Assembly: GCF_009834365.1 (NCBI RefSeq)
Contig: NZ_CP041348.1
Coordinates: 1,488,501 to 1,552,500 of the forward strand
Reading direction: 5' to 3'
DNA: 64,000 bases
Source: Komagataeibacter xylinus
GTDB taxonomy: Bacteria; Pseudomonadota; Alphaproteobacteria; Acetobacterales; Acetobacteraceae
Part shown: piece after piece, positions 1 through 8,781 of the stretch
Layout of the letters: every line of letters starts with the position of its first letter
How positions within the stretch are numbered: position 1 is the stretch's first letter
Program-made: the position numbers and the translations under genes
Notes under the pieces: model-generated
Database searches by the model: none
What the model was told of the DNA's origin: nothing
What the model saw: only the letters and a program-made list of their open reading frames with translations

Positions 1-334
1 GGCGGCGTTCGTATTGCGATGTCTTGAACTCAAGGTCAGCGCGGCGCTCGTTGACCGCCGCCTCGGCAATATCCACCTTCACCCTGAAGTCGAACGGGTC
101 GATTACGTAAAGCACGTCGCCCTTGTGCACGAACTGGTTGTCATGCACGCGTACTTCATTGATCTGGCCCGAAATGCGCGGCGCGATATTGGCGACCTGC
201 GCGCGGACCTGTCCGTTCCGCGTCCAGGGCGAGGCGGTATAGTAATCCCACAGCACGATAACCACGATGGCTGCGACAAAAAGAATGGTCGCGGTAATGG
301 CCAGGCGTACAAAGCGGTTTGCATATGCGAACAC
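1..334 (-). CDS. HlyD/AaeA-type membrane fusion protein (N-terminal part)
   Basis: This is the start of a periplasmic adaptor of an efflux pump, running off the left edge. Reading from a GTG at 334, the protein has one N-terminal membrane anchor (about residues 8-30, VRLAITATILFVAA...) and then the lipoyl/barrel-sandwich sequence typical of HlyD/EmrA/AaeA proteins (RNGQVRAQVANIAPRISGQI, then VHDNQFVHKGDVLYVIDP). It starts only 13 bases after the stop of the AaeX-like gene, completing the order FUSC - DUF1656 - HlyD seen in p-hydroxybenzoate efflux systems. An ATG a few codons in (base 325) is out of frame, so the GTG is the likely start. Substrate is inferred from the family only. Confidence 0.85.
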   Translation of the reverse strand, partial: MFAYANRFVRLAITATILFVAAIVVIVLWDYYTASPWTRNGQVRAQVANIAPRISGQINEVRVHDNQFVHKGDVLYVIDPFDFRVKVDIAEAAVNERRADLEFKTSQYERR

Positions 335-346
335 GTCAGCAGTCTT

Positions 347-541
347 TCACAACATCAGGGTATACAGGCCGACAAGGCAGATTAGCAGGCCAAACTGGGC
401 CAGCGGCGGGTTCCACACAAAGCGCCACAGGTTGAACCACGAGAGTGCGGCCCGCAGCACGAGCAGCGTGCACAGCGCCAGCCCAAGGTTCATGACAAAG
501 GCCGAGACCAGCACGCCTTCCACATCCACGACCTGCCGCAT
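347..541 (-). CDS. DUF1656 (AaeX-like) small membrane protein
   Basis: A 64-residue protein with two hydrophobic segments (about residues 8-28 and 45-62), matching DUF1656/AaeX proteins that sit between the FUSC transporter and the HlyD adaptor in aromatic-acid efflux operons. I place the start at the ATG at 541 rather than at upstream in-frame codons because this ATG shares its A with the TGA stop of the FUSC gene (TGATG), a translational-coupling arrangement, and the protein then has the usual family length. Its precise role in the pump is unknown. Confidence 0.8.
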   Translation of the reverse strand: MRQVVDVEGVLVSAFVMNLGLALCTLLVLRAALSWFNLWRFVWNPPLAQFGLLICLVGLYTLML

Positions 542-2610
542 CAGCCTGCCTTCTCTTTCTTGATGATGCCGTAATGGCGCAGCCGGGGTTGCGCCGCGCG
601 CCATGTGTGCAGCACCGCATCCAGCCCGGCCAGCAGGTTGATCGCCGCCACCTGCTCGGGTTGCGGCAGGTAAAGGGAGGGGGCAGGCACGGCCGCACAG
701 GCGTGTTGCAGGCGCGCCTCAAGGTCGCCCCATGGCGCGTGCAGTTGCAGTTCGCGTGCCGCCAGTTCGGCCGCTGGCCGCAGCAGGGCATGGCTCGCGG
801 CCTGGCGTGCATAGGCGCGTGCCCGGGCCAGCGCGCCATCGAGTTCGGTAAAGGCGGTAAAGCTTTCAAGCTGCCGGGCGCCGCTGGGGCTTTGCGGCAG
901 GCGGTCGTTCCAGAACTGCATCTGGGCCAGCCGGTCATAGGCGCGGGTGAGGCGGGTCGGGCCATCGGGTTCGCCCCGGCCTGCCATCTGGCGCTCAAGC
1001 GCGCGCACGATGGTCGATGCCATCCAGAAGCGCTGCCTGCGGGCCGAGGGCGGGAACAGCAGCACGAGGATGATGAAGGCCAGCAGCGCGGCCAGCAGGT
1101 AGAAGATGTTGCGATTGAGGAATTCGGTCGGGTTGTAGCTCTGGTGGTTGTCCAGCCCCAGCATGGCGAAGAAGAACACACCGTAATTGAAGCCGATCGC
1201 AGCCGTGCCCGGCCGCATGAGCAGCAGGCAGGCGAGGAAGGTCTGCGGCAGCAGCGCCAGCGCGAGGAAAGGCATGTCCGCTCCATGCAGCAGCACGAAG
1301 AAGTTCAGCGCCGCTGCCGCCAGCACGCTGCACGGAATGCCGATCACCGCCCCCATGCCAAAGCGTGCCGTATCGACATTGGTGGCCGCCAGCGTCAGGG
1401 TCAGCGCGGTCTGGGCCAGCGCTACGGTGGCCCCGGGCAGGCCGGTAATCACGCACACCCCCGCCGCGAACGAGAAGCCCACCAGCACCCGCAGCGCACC
1501 GATGAAGGCGAGCAGGATGTTGGGCTGCGTTGCGATGGCAATGGTTTTGCTGTCAGCCGCACTGCCGGTGCCGTCGACCAGCATCTGCTGGCCTGCATGC
1601 AGGCGCACGCGCGCGGTGAGCATGCGGGCCGCGCGCTCGATGGCAAACGCTTCATCGGCATTGGGCACGTGAGCGGGCCGCCCTTCGCGGATGGTCTCGA
1701 GTATGCGCAGCGTAAACCCTGCCTGGTCCAGACGCAGGTCGGTCTGGCGCGCGATGCGGGCAATGGCGTCCTCAATAGCGGGGTCGATGTTGCCATGACC
1801 CGTGTGGCGGCCAAGGCCGCGCGCGCAGTCGAGCACTGTCAGCATGGACACCATGGCCAGCCGCGCCCCGTTGGTCCGCATGCTGCCACGTTCGAATTCC
1901 GTGCGGGCATAGGACAGGCGGGTGGTCAGCGCCAGAATGCCCCCTGCCAGTTTAATGTCGGCCTGCGCTCCCCGGTCATACAGGTGTTGCAGGGCCGCGC
2001 GCGCGGTCTCGCTGATGGGGCGGGTGAGCTGCTTCAGCCCATCGGCCAGCCCGCGCGAGGCCTCGGGCGAGCCGGAGAGGATATTGACCACCGCCACCGC
2101 AAACACCCCGATGGTGATGGCCGAAGCACGCGAGACGGCAATGTTGAAAACATTCTGCGGCGTGTCGATGCAGTTGACCGCCACGAGTGCAACCGTATAG
2201 CCCGACAGCAGTGCGCCATAAGAGCGGAAGTCACGCTCGAGCGACCCCACGAACGCACACGCCGCAAGCCACAGCGCAACCCCCCCCAGAAACGGCCCGC
2301 GCTGCTGGTTCCATACCGCCACAAGTACGATGGACACGCCCATGCCCACCACCGTGCCCAGAATGCGGTAAAACGCCTTTGACAGCGCCTGCCCGCGCAG
2401 CGGCTGCGCAAGGATCATCACGGTCACGCCGACAAGTAGCGGATTGTCGATCTGAACCCAGAACGCCGTAGCCAGCCCGATGATGAGCGAGCACCATGTG
2501 CGCAGGCTGAAGCCCAGCCACCCAGGCGGCAACCGTTCTGCCCAGGGAAGATAGAGACGTGCCATGTTGCGCAGGCGCTGCCCTGCGTTTGCTGCCGAAG
2601 TGTCGGACAT
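541..2610 (-). CDS. FUSC/AaeB-like inner-membrane efflux transporter
   Basis: About 689 residues with the two-block layout of FUSC proteins: an N-terminal group of membrane helices (LIIGLATAFWVQIDNPLLVG onward), a soluble central part, a second membrane group (LVGFSFAAGVCVITGLPGA..., then LALALLPQTFLACLLLMRPG) and a cytoplasmic tail. AaeB relatives export hydroxylated aromatic acids with an HlyD partner, which is encoded just downstream here. I prefer the ATG at 2610 (MSDTSAANAG) over an in-frame ATG at 2646 because the extra 12 residues look unlike the family. The gene is first in the operon and is separated from cysG by about 100 bases of low coding potential. Confidence 0.85.
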   Translation of the reverse strand: MSDTSAANAGQRLRNMARLYLPWAERLPPGWLGFSLRTWCSLIIGLATAFWVQIDNPLLVGVTVMILAQPLRGQALSKAFYRILGTVVGMGVSIVLVAVWNQQRGPFLGGVALWLAACAFVGSLERDFRSYGALLSGYTVALVAVNCIDTPQNVFNIAVSRASAITIGVFAVAVVNILSGSPEASRGLADGLKQLTRPISETARAALQHLYDRGAQADIKLAGGILALTTRLSYARTEFERGSMRTNGARLAMVSMLTVLDCARGLGRHTGHGNIDPAIEDAIARIARQTDLRLDQAGFTLRILETIREGRPAHVPNADEAFAIERAARMLTARVRLHAGQQMLVDGTGSAADSKTIAIATQPNILLAFIGALRVLVGFSFAAGVCVITGLPGATVALAQTALTLTLAATNVDTARFGMGAVIGIPCSVLAAAALNFFVLLHGADMPFLALALLPQTFLACLLLMRPGTAAIGFNYGVFFFAMLGLDNHQSYNPTEFLNRNIFYLLAALLAFIILVLLFPPSARRQRFWMASTIVRALERQMAGRGEPDGPTRLTRAYDRLAQMQFWNDRLPQSPSGARQLESFTAFTELDGALARARAYARQAASHALLRPAAELAARELQLHAPWGDLEARLQHACAAVPAPSLYLPQPEQVAAINLLAGLDAVLHTWRAAQPRLRHYGIIKKEKAG

Positions 2611-2708
2611 GGCCTCCCTGACCGTTCGGTGGTCTTGGCATTCCATACAATGGAAGTTGCAGTAAATTCATAACAAATGATGTACACGCCCCGGCCCGGA
2701 GGCATGTT

Positions 2709-4106
2709 TCATGCAGGTGAGAGCACCCGGTGGAGCACCACTTCACCCACGATGATCAGCGCAGGGCTGGTCACGCCCGCCTGTGCGGCCTGCGTGGGCA
2801 GGTTGCCCAGCGTGCCGGTCAGCACGCGCTGGTCCGCCCGCGTGCCACGTTCGACAATGGCGGCGGGCCATTGCGGCGGCAGGCCGTGCTCGACCAGCTT
2901 TGCGCACAGCGCGGGCAGGGCGGAGACACCCATATAGATCACGACCGTCTGGCCGGGGCGGGCCATGCTGTCCCATGGCAGGTGCAGGGTGCCATCGGCG
3001 CGGGCATGACCGGTTACGAACAGGCAGGCCTGCGCGCAGTCGCGGTGGGTGAGCGGAATGCCCGCATAGGCCGCACAGCCATTGGCCGCGGTAATGCCCG
3101 GCACGACCTGGAAGGGAATGGCGGATTCAAGCAGCGCCTCGATTTCCTCCCCGCCGCGGCCAAATACGAACGGGTCGCCGCCCTTGAGCCGCAGCACGCG
3201 CTGGCCCGCCTGCGCGCGGCGGATCAGCTCGGCGTTGATCTCTTCCTGCGGCATGGTGTGGTTGTTGCGCCGCTTGCCCACGAACACCAGCTCCGCATCA
3301 CGGCGCACGCGGTCGAGCAGGGCAGGCGAGAGAAGCTGGTCATAGAGCACGCAATCGGCATTCTGCATCAGGTGCAGGGCGCGCAGCGTGAGCAGGTCCG
3401 GGTCGCCGGGGCCCGCGCCCACCAGCCAGACCTCGCCCCGCGTGGCGGTGGTGGCGATGATGTCATCAAGCACTGCGCGGGCGCGGGTGGCATCGCCATT
3501 ACGGGCGGCCTGCGCGCCTGCGCCATCAAGAAAGGTTTCCCACACCTGCCTGCGCCGCGAAATGTCGGGGCAGGCGGTGCCCACGTGCTCGCGCTGCTGC
3601 TGCATGAACACGGCCAGCGCGCCCGTGCCTTCGGGTATGGAGCTTTCCACCTGCTCGCGCAGGCGGCGTGCCAGAACGGGAGCCGCGCCCCCGGTGGAAA
3701 TGGCAATGCGCACCAGCCCGCGATGGATCTGCGCAGGGGTGATGAAGGTGGAAGGCTGCGGGTCATCAACCGCGCAGACGGGAATGTTCATGGCGCGCGC
3801 AATCGAGGCTGCCGCGCGGTTGACATCACGGTCATCGGTTGCGGCATAGACCAGCCGGCAGCCGGGCATGGCGGCGCGCAGCGTGGCCTCATCTGCCGTG
3901 GGCGCAATGCGGGTGATGCTGCCTTCGTCCTCCCAGCGCTGCATTTCGGCATCGAGGCGGCCTGCGATCACCTCAACCCGGGCGCGGTGGGCGAGCAGCA
4001 GGCGCACCTTGTTGGCGGCGATCATGCCGCCACCCACCACCAGCACCCGGACACCGTCCAGCCGCAGCGCGATGGGAAACCATGCGGGTTCGGAAATATT
4101 GGTCAT
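2709..4106 (-). CDS. cysG: Siroheme synthase (CysG: uroporphyrinogen-III methyltransferase / precorrin-2 dehydrogenase / ferrochelatase)
   Basis: A 465-residue fusion enzyme that makes siroheme for sulfite/nitrite reductases. The N-terminal domain (about 1-150) carries the NAD site GGGMIAANK and the precorrin-2 dehydrogenase/sirohydrochlorin ferrochelatase fold. The C-terminal domain (about 215-460) is an SAM-dependent uroporphyrinogen-III C-methyltransferase with VGAGPGDPDLLTLRA and GGDPFVFGRGGEE. Length and domain order match the E. coli type CysG, so all three activities are expected in one chain. It is transcribed away from panC; the neighbouring small lipoprotein gene lies on the same strand just upstream. 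Confidence 0.95.
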   Translation of the reverse strand: MTNISEPAWFPIALRLDGVRVLVVGGGMIAANKVRLLLAHRARVEVIAGRLDAEMQRWEDEGSITRIAPTADEATLRAAMPGCRLVYAATDDRDVNRAAASIARAMNIPVCAVDDPQPSTFITPAQIHRGLVRIAISTGGAAPVLARRLREQVESSIPEGTGALAVFMQQQREHVGTACPDISRRRQVWETFLDGAGAQAARNGDATRARAVLDDIIATTATRGEVWLVGAGPGDPDLLTLRALHLMQNADCVLYDQLLSPALLDRVRRDAELVFVGKRRNNHTMPQEEINAELIRRAQAGQRVLRLKGGDPFVFGRGGEEIEALLESAIPFQVVPGITAANGCAAYAGIPLTHRDCAQACLFVTGHARADGTLHLPWDSMARPGQTVVIYMGVSALPALCAKLVEHGLPPQWPAAIVERGTRADQRVLTGTLGNLPTQAAQAGVTSPALIIVGEVVLHRVLSPA

Positions 4107-4190
4107 GCGCTTGAAATCGCCGGACGTGCCGGCATCCTGTCAACTGAGGAGGCGTGTCGGTTCCGCGCCTTGTGGTGGCGTGGGGCGGGT

Positions 4191-4340
4191 TTAGTGGGAG
4201 GCGACGTTCTTCACGCCTTCCGCATAACCCCAGCGTGCCCATGTCGAGCGGTCCTTGACCGATCCCGGCGTGTTGGTGGCGCACGCGGCCAGTGACAGCA
4301 CGATGGCACAGATGCCAAGAACGGGAAGAAAACGGGCCAA
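4191..4340 (-). CDS. Small lipoprotein (49 aa, TTG start)
   Basis: A short reading frame that starts with TTG at 4340, seven bases after a strong GGAGG ribosome-binding site. The product has a signal peptide (ARFLPVLGICAIVLSLAAC) ending in a clear lipobox LAAC (Cys at residue 20), followed by a 29-residue mature tail rich in charged and aromatic residues (RSTWARWGYAEGVKNV). It is probably an outer- or inner-membrane anchored lipoprotein of unknown function. It ends 84 bases upstream of cysG on the same strand, so the two may be co-transcribed. The non-ATG start and small size make it easy to miss. Confidence 0.6.
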   Translation of the reverse strand: MARFLPVLGICAIVLSLAACATNTPGSVKDRSTWARWGYAEGVKNVASH

Positions 4341-4516
4341 AAAAACCTCCTGCATGACGCGGCCCCCAGCCTAGCAGAAAAGCCCCGCCACCACCACGCC
4401 CCGCGTAAATAAGGAGATATATGGGCTCCCCCTCGCCTGTCACGGCCAAAAGATGGTAAGCCGCACAGGCATGAAGCCCATGGCATGCCGGGGCACGAAC
4501 AGGGGGATTGCCGCTG

Positions 4517-5365
4517 ATGGAAACCATAAGCACCGTGGCCGAACTGCGCGCGCATGTCCGTGCATGGAAAAAGGCAGGCGCGCGCGTGGGCGTGGTACCG
4601 ACCATGGGCGCGCTGCATGAGGGGCATCTTTCGCTGGTGCGCGCCGCGCGTGCGCAGGCGGACCGGGTGATTGCGACGGTTTTCGTCAACCCCATCCAGT
4701 TCGACAATGCCGATGACCTGGCAACCTACCCCCGCACGCTTGAACAGGACGGGCGACTTCTGGCCGAGGCCGGGGTGGACCTGCTCTACGCGCCCACCGT
4801 GGCGCAGATGTACCCACCCGGCTTTGCCACGCGCATCAGCGTATCGGGCGTGTCGGAGGGGCTGTGCGGTGGTGCCCGCCCCGGGCATTTTGATGGCGTG
4901 GCCACGGTCGTGTGCAAGCTGTTCATGCAGACGCTGGCAGACTGTGCCTTTTTTGGCGAGAAGGATTTCCAGCAGGTGCAGGTCGTGCGCCGCATGGTGA
5001 CCGATCTCGACCTGCCTATCGAGATCGTTTCCTGCCCTACCCTGCGCGAGGCGGACGGGCTGGCGCTCTCATCACGCAACCGCCGGCTTACTGCCGCGCA
5101 GCGGCAGGTGGCCTTGGCCCTGCCGCGTGCCCTTGCCGCCTGTGTGGACGAGATTGCCACCGGCGCGGCCGTGGCCCCGGCGCTGGAACGGGTGGCGCAA
5201 CAGTTGCGCGCGGCAGGCTTCGGCCCGGTGGATTACGTGGAACTGCGTCATGAGGCCGATATGCAACCGCTGGCCGCCTGCCCACCCGGCACGCCTGCGC
5301 GCGTGCTGGCGGCTGCATGGCTGGGGGATGTGCGGTTGATTGATGGCATGGCCGTGACCCGTTGA
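4517..5365 (+). CDS. panC: Pantothenate synthetase
   Basis: Condenses D-pantoate and beta-alanine with ATP to pantothenate in the CoA pathway. The 282-residue chain shows the family signatures PTMGALHEGHLSLV (HIGH-type nucleotide site), FVNPIQF, GEKDFQQ and SSRNRRL. I use the ATG at 4517, preceded by AGGGGG about ten bases upstream; a TTG three codons earlier is a less likely alternative. It stands alone: no panB is adjacent, and the next genes form an AT-rich unrelated operon. Confidence 0.95.
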   Translation: METISTVAELRAHVRAWKKAGARVGVVPTMGALHEGHLSLVRAARAQADRVIATVFVNPIQFDNADDLATYPRTLEQDGRLLAEAGVDLLYAPTVAQMYPPGFATRISVSGVSEGLCGGARPGHFDGVATVVCKLFMQTLADCAFFGEKDFQQVQVVRRMVTDLDLPIEIVSCPTLREADGLALSSRNRRLTAAQRQVALALPRALAACVDEIATGAAVAPALERVAQQLRAAGFGPVDYVELRHEADMQPLAACPPGTPARVLAAAWLGDVRLIDGMAVTR

Positions 5366-5515
5366 AATGGCCACATTTATTTTAGCGACCTATGCGGTAC
5401 GCAGGCGTGGATCAGCGAACCTGTTCATGGTGAGCCGGAAAATGATTTTTCCAAAATATTGTAAGGCTATATGATTCCAGCACCAGTGAAATGTAACTCC
5501 CAAAAAGGCAAGCCA

Positions 5516-6514
5516 ATGGAAGAAGATAAAAAATGGAAAATTTGTGTTATCATACCAAGTTATAAAGTTAAAAAGCATATAATAAATGTCATAAATTCGA
5601 TTGGCCGAGAAGTTTATCGTATTTACGTTATTGATGATGCATGCCCTGAAGAATCCGGGAACTTTGTTGAGCAGAATTGCGTTGATCCCCGGGTTGCTGT
5701 TATAAGACATAAGGAAAATCAGGGTGTTGGTGGTGCCGTGCTGACCGGGTATCAGGCTGCCATTAATGATCATGCAGATATTATCGTAAAAATTGATGGG
5801 GATGGTCAGATGGACCCTGCCCTCATAACGAAATTCATTGAGCCGATTGTTTCTGGTAAGGCGGATTACACAAAAGGAAATCGGTTCTTTGATCTGGACA
5901 GTCTGGGGAGTATGCCAAAAATACGTATTTTTGGTAATGCTGCCCTGTCATTCATGACAAAACTGTCCTCTGGATACTGGTCTCTTTTTGACCCGACCAA
6001 TGGGTATACAGCAATCCGTAGTGATGTTGCAGCACAGCTTCCGTTTTCAAAGATAAACAAACGATATTTCTTTGAAAGTGATATGCTGTTTCGATTGAAC
6101 ACGCTGCGTTCTGCCGTGGCTGATATACCTATGGATGCAAAATATGGGGATGAAGTCAGTAATCTTCATATATCAAAAATTATTTTCCCTTTTGTAAAAA
6201 ATAACCTCATTAATTTCATCAAGAGAATATTTTATAATTATTACCTGCGGGATATGGCGGTTGCCTCTTTCGAATTGCCGATCGGCATCCTGCTTATTGT
6301 GCTGGGGCTGATGGTTGGTATTCCCAACTGGATCAAAAGCCTTGAAACGTCAGTCTATACCTCGGCCGGGACGGTCATGTTATCGGGATTGCCACTTATT
6401 GTAGGTGTGCAGTTCTTATTATCGTTTATATCTTATGATATAAATTCAGAACCTAAAACAAGTATGCGGCCAAGGCCAATGTTTTCCCTTGAATATGATA
6501 ATGGTGCGGATTGA
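5516..6514 (+). CDS. GT2 family glycosyltransferase (bactoprenol-sugar type)
   Basis: A polyprenyl-phosphate sugar transferase of the GtrB/DPM1 type. The GT-A domain starts with VIIPSYK and has VIDDAC and the metal-site IVKIDGDGQMDP (about residues 85-110); the C-terminal part has two membrane segments (PIGILLIVLGLMVGIPNWI and VMLSGLPLIVGVQFLLSF), which anchor such enzymes beside the lipid carrier. I choose the ATG at 5516 (MEEDKKW); an in-frame ATG at 5471 would add 15 unrelated residues. The stop overlaps the next start (TGATG). Codon use is strikingly AT-rich compared with panC upstream, suggesting transfer. Confidence 0.85.
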   Translation: MEEDKKWKICVIIPSYKVKKHIINVINSIGREVYRIYVIDDACPEESGNFVEQNCVDPRVAVIRHKENQGVGGAVLTGYQAAINDHADIIVKIDGDGQMDPALITKFIEPIVSGKADYTKGNRFFDLDSLGSMPKIRIFGNAALSFMTKLSSGYWSLFDPTNGYTAIRSDVAAQLPFSKINKRYFFESDMLFRLNTLRSAVADIPMDAKYGDEVSNLHISKIIFPFVKNNLINFIKRIFYNYYLRDMAVASFELPIGILLIVLGLMVGIPNWIKSLETSVYTSAGTVMLSGLPLIVGVQFLLSFISYDINSEPKTSMRPRPMFSLEYDNGAD

Positions 6515-6861
6515 TGGCGCAGCTATTTTTTGCCTTTCTTTGCGTTGTTGGCATATCGATCGGGCAGATACTGTTCAAGTTGTGTGCCAATGGCTTTACG
6601 AAAGCAGGAAGTTTTTATGATTTCCGTAGTCTTTCCATATTATTACTGGCACTGGTGTTATATGGAATTACGACGATTGGCTGGATATGGGTGCTGCAGA
6701 AAATTGATCTTGGCCGGGCCTATCCCATTATGGCCCTCGCTTTTGTTATCGTACCCTGTCTGAGTTATCTGTTTCTGGGGGAAAGTTTTAACAGGCAGTA
6801 TTTTGTTGGAACTGCGCTGATCATGGCCGGGATATTGATATCGGTAGGTTCGAAAATATGA
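6514..6861 (+). CDS. SMR/EamA-type small membrane protein (ArnE/ArnF-like flippase subunit)
   Basis: A 115-residue four-helix protein of the small multidrug resistance superfamily (AQLFFAFLCVVGISIGQILF; IWVLQKIDLGRAYPIMALAF; FVGTALIMAGILISVGSKI). The W-x-x-x-L-x-x-x-x-L-x-x-A-Y-P/I block is characteristic. In an operon with a lipid-linked sugar transferase the closest functional parallel is ArnE/ArnF, which moves an undecaprenyl-linked sugar across the inner membrane. That role is inferred from context. It overlaps both neighbours (TGATG upstream, ATGA downstream), so the three genes are one translational unit. Confidence 0.75.
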   Translation: MAQLFFAFLCVVGISIGQILFKLCANGFTKAGSFYDFRSLSILLLALVLYGITTIGWIWVLQKIDLGRAYPIMALAFVIVPCLSYLFLGESFNRQYFVGTALIMAGILISVGSKI

Positions 6862-8213
6862 GATCCAGTAAAGCAATATCATTTCTTTTTTTATGCCTGA
6901 TCTGTTTTTCATCATTTATACTGGCCGTTATCGTGCCTCCTCTGGAATCGCCCGATGAAATTGACCATATAAAGCGCGCTTATTTATTATCGCAGGGCAA
7001 GATCATGCTATCTTCTCCCCCAGGTATGCTTTCTGGTGGCATGATTGATAGTGGGCTGGAGCAATATCTTGAATTCTCAAATAAATATATCCGTAACATT
7101 GATGTAAAAATAACACAGGAAGATATAAAATCACTTAATAATATGAAATGGTCAGGTGAAAAGGTATTCAGTCCGGCACCGGGAACCGGATACTACTTCC
7201 CTGCTATATATGCACCGCATGCCATGGCGCTTTCCTTTTCAAAATTTTTGGGTCTGAAGATTAACAAATCTTATTATGTTACAAGATTTTTTGTGCTGTC
7301 GACAATATTTATAATATTAGCATATTCATTTTATATTTATGAACCGAGTGTGTTCATGGTGGCGGTACTGGCGTTGCCAATGAATATATTTCAGGAATCA
7401 GCGGCTAGTATAGATGGAATTTCTTTGGCGATCACGGTGCTTGCCATTTCAATTTTCATGGCTGCCCAGAAAAACAGAATGGATTTGAATGCATCCAGCT
7501 TGTTTGTTTTTTCCTTCAGCGTCCTCGCTGTAGTGACATGTAGAACGCATATGCTCCCGCTGCTGTGTATGTTTTTTATAATGTATTATTATAACAGGAA
7601 GCGGCCGGTTTTAATATCCGGTGTGGCTGTGTCCATATTTTCTGTTGCCTGGACGTTAATCGCCATGAAAACTACCGTGCAATATAATCACACTCTTCAT
7701 GCCCTGAGCCCGGCGCAGAGACTTGTTTATTATAGCACACATCCGACAAGCTTTTTCATGATGTTCTATCGGACATTGACGAACACAGACATATTGTCAG
7801 GATATCAGTGGGAATTCATTGGATCCTTGGGGTGGCTGACCATGAATTTTGATTGGAAAGTTTATTTAATCATATCACTGTCATTGGTGGCTACATTTGC
7901 ACTTTGCCTGAACATAAAAAAGAATGCAGGGTTTGAACGAGTTTCTATGATTTCCATGGCGCTTGGTGCGGTTTTTATAGTCTTTTTATCACTTCTGCTA
8001 ACGTGCACAGATGATGGGTCGAAGGAAATATTGGGGGTTCAGGGTCGTTATTTTACGCTTCCGGTTATAATTTTGTCATATGCTACTCTGGGCATAGAAA
8101 GAGAAAATAAAATAAGGTATGTTGCATCCATATCTCTATTGTCATTTATACTTATATTTTCCGTTTCAAATACAGTAAGAACCATTGTGCGCACCTGTTA
8201 CACTATAAATTAG
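6858..8213 (+). CDS. DUF2142 polytopic membrane protein (probable GT-C glycosyltransferase)
   Basis: A 451-residue membrane protein with about ten hydrophobic segments and the DUF2142 signature near the N-terminus (VPPLESPDEIDHIKRAYLL, where acidic and His/Arg residues face the periplasm as in GT-C enzymes). A second conserved-looking motif is PAIYAPHAMAL. With a GT2 that charges the lipid carrier and an SMR flippase, the likely role is periplasmic transfer of the sugar to a surface polymer, analogous to GtrC in serotype conversion. The function is inferred. AT-rich codon use continues across the gene and stops at its end. Confidence 0.75.
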   Translation: MRSSKAISFLFLCLICFSSFILAVIVPPLESPDEIDHIKRAYLLSQGKIMLSSPPGMLSGGMIDSGLEQYLEFSNKYIRNIDVKITQEDIKSLNNMKWSGEKVFSPAPGTGYYFPAIYAPHAMALSFSKFLGLKINKSYYVTRFFVLSTIFIILAYSFYIYEPSVFMVAVLALPMNIFQESAASIDGISLAITVLAISIFMAAQKNRMDLNASSLFVFSFSVLAVVTCRTHMLPLLCMFFIMYYYNRKRPVLISGVAVSIFSVAWTLIAMKTTVQYNHTLHALSPAQRLVYYSTHPTSFFMMFYRTLTNTDILSGYQWEFIGSLGWLTMNFDWKVYLIISLSLVATFALCLNIKKNAGFERVSMISMALGAVFIVFLSLLLTCTDDGSKEILGVQGRYFTLPVIILSYATLGIERENKIRYVASISLLSFILIFSVSNTVRTIVRTCYTIN

Positions 8214-8519
8214 TTTACCTGCGGGTGTAAAAGGCATCTGATCGCGGTCAGGGGATCATGAGCCGTGGCGTCCGTCTGCTCCGGTTGATCCGGACGCAGG
8301 TTCGTCGCCCACTGCAGCATATGCTGATGTTGCGATATGTGATCCGTTTGATCCGGCGTGAGGAAAAAATCCTGTCCGCATGGCTGCAGGTCACAAGCTC
8401 TCGCATCAGGCACGCAACATGCGCTCAATTACGGCTACAACGAAATGCGCATAGCGTCAGCCGGAAGTCACGATTGCAGATCAGACGACAGGCAAGACGG
8501 CTGAGATCGGTCAAACGGC
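8214..8519 (+). other. Gap with decayed coding sequence
   Basis: No intact gene is seen. One plus-strand frame reads as broken coding sequence (SSPTAAYADVAICDPFDPA stop ... RQPEVTIADQTTGKTAEIGQTA stop) and its last TGA overlaps the ATG of the small broken gene at 8520 (ATGA), as in functional operons. This suggests remnants of an earlier two-gene unit, possibly phage tail/lysis DNA. Identity is not established. Confidence 0.3.
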
Positions 8520-8723
8520 ATGAAACAGCTTACCGCAACATTCTACAGCCTTGCCGCTTCAGCGGGGATAACCTGACAGGCGCTGATAGGTGCCAGTTTC
8601 CTGCCGCTGGCAGAGAGGACGCTTCTGGCAGGCCTCATAACGCTTATCGGAGCGCGTGCGCAGCGTAGAAATAAGGGCACTTTTAGCCCCCCAGTTCCCG
8701 TTTCATGGGGATCAGGAAAATAG
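8520..8723 (+). pseudogene. Small holin-like membrane protein, interrupted by an in-frame TGA
   Basis: Starting at ATG 8520 the frame reads MKQLTATFYSLAASAGIT, hits a TGA as codon 19, and then continues in the same frame for another 48 codons with a strongly hydrophobic segment (ALIGASFLPLAERTLLAGL...) and a basic tail (ARAQRRNKG) before a TAG. Removing the stop gives a 67-residue one- or two-helix protein with the look of a phage holin or lysis accessory protein. It sits directly after the horizontally acquired glycosylation operon. The family is a guess from size, hydrophobicity and basic tail only. Confidence 0.4.
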
Positions 8724-8781
8724 AAGCAGGACGCCCCATCCATCATTCATGATGGCCGATGCGCCCTGTTTTCGTGTGATG

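Noticed and set aside
574..2382. Long plus-strand reading frame opposite the FUSC gene
   Set aside because: High-GC antisense shadow of a well-supported membrane protein; Arg/Gln/His-rich with no domain.
8258..8668. 136-codon arginine-rich plus-strand frame
   Set aside because: Arg-rich composition is typical of out-of-frame translation; the broken frame ending in ATGA is the better reading.
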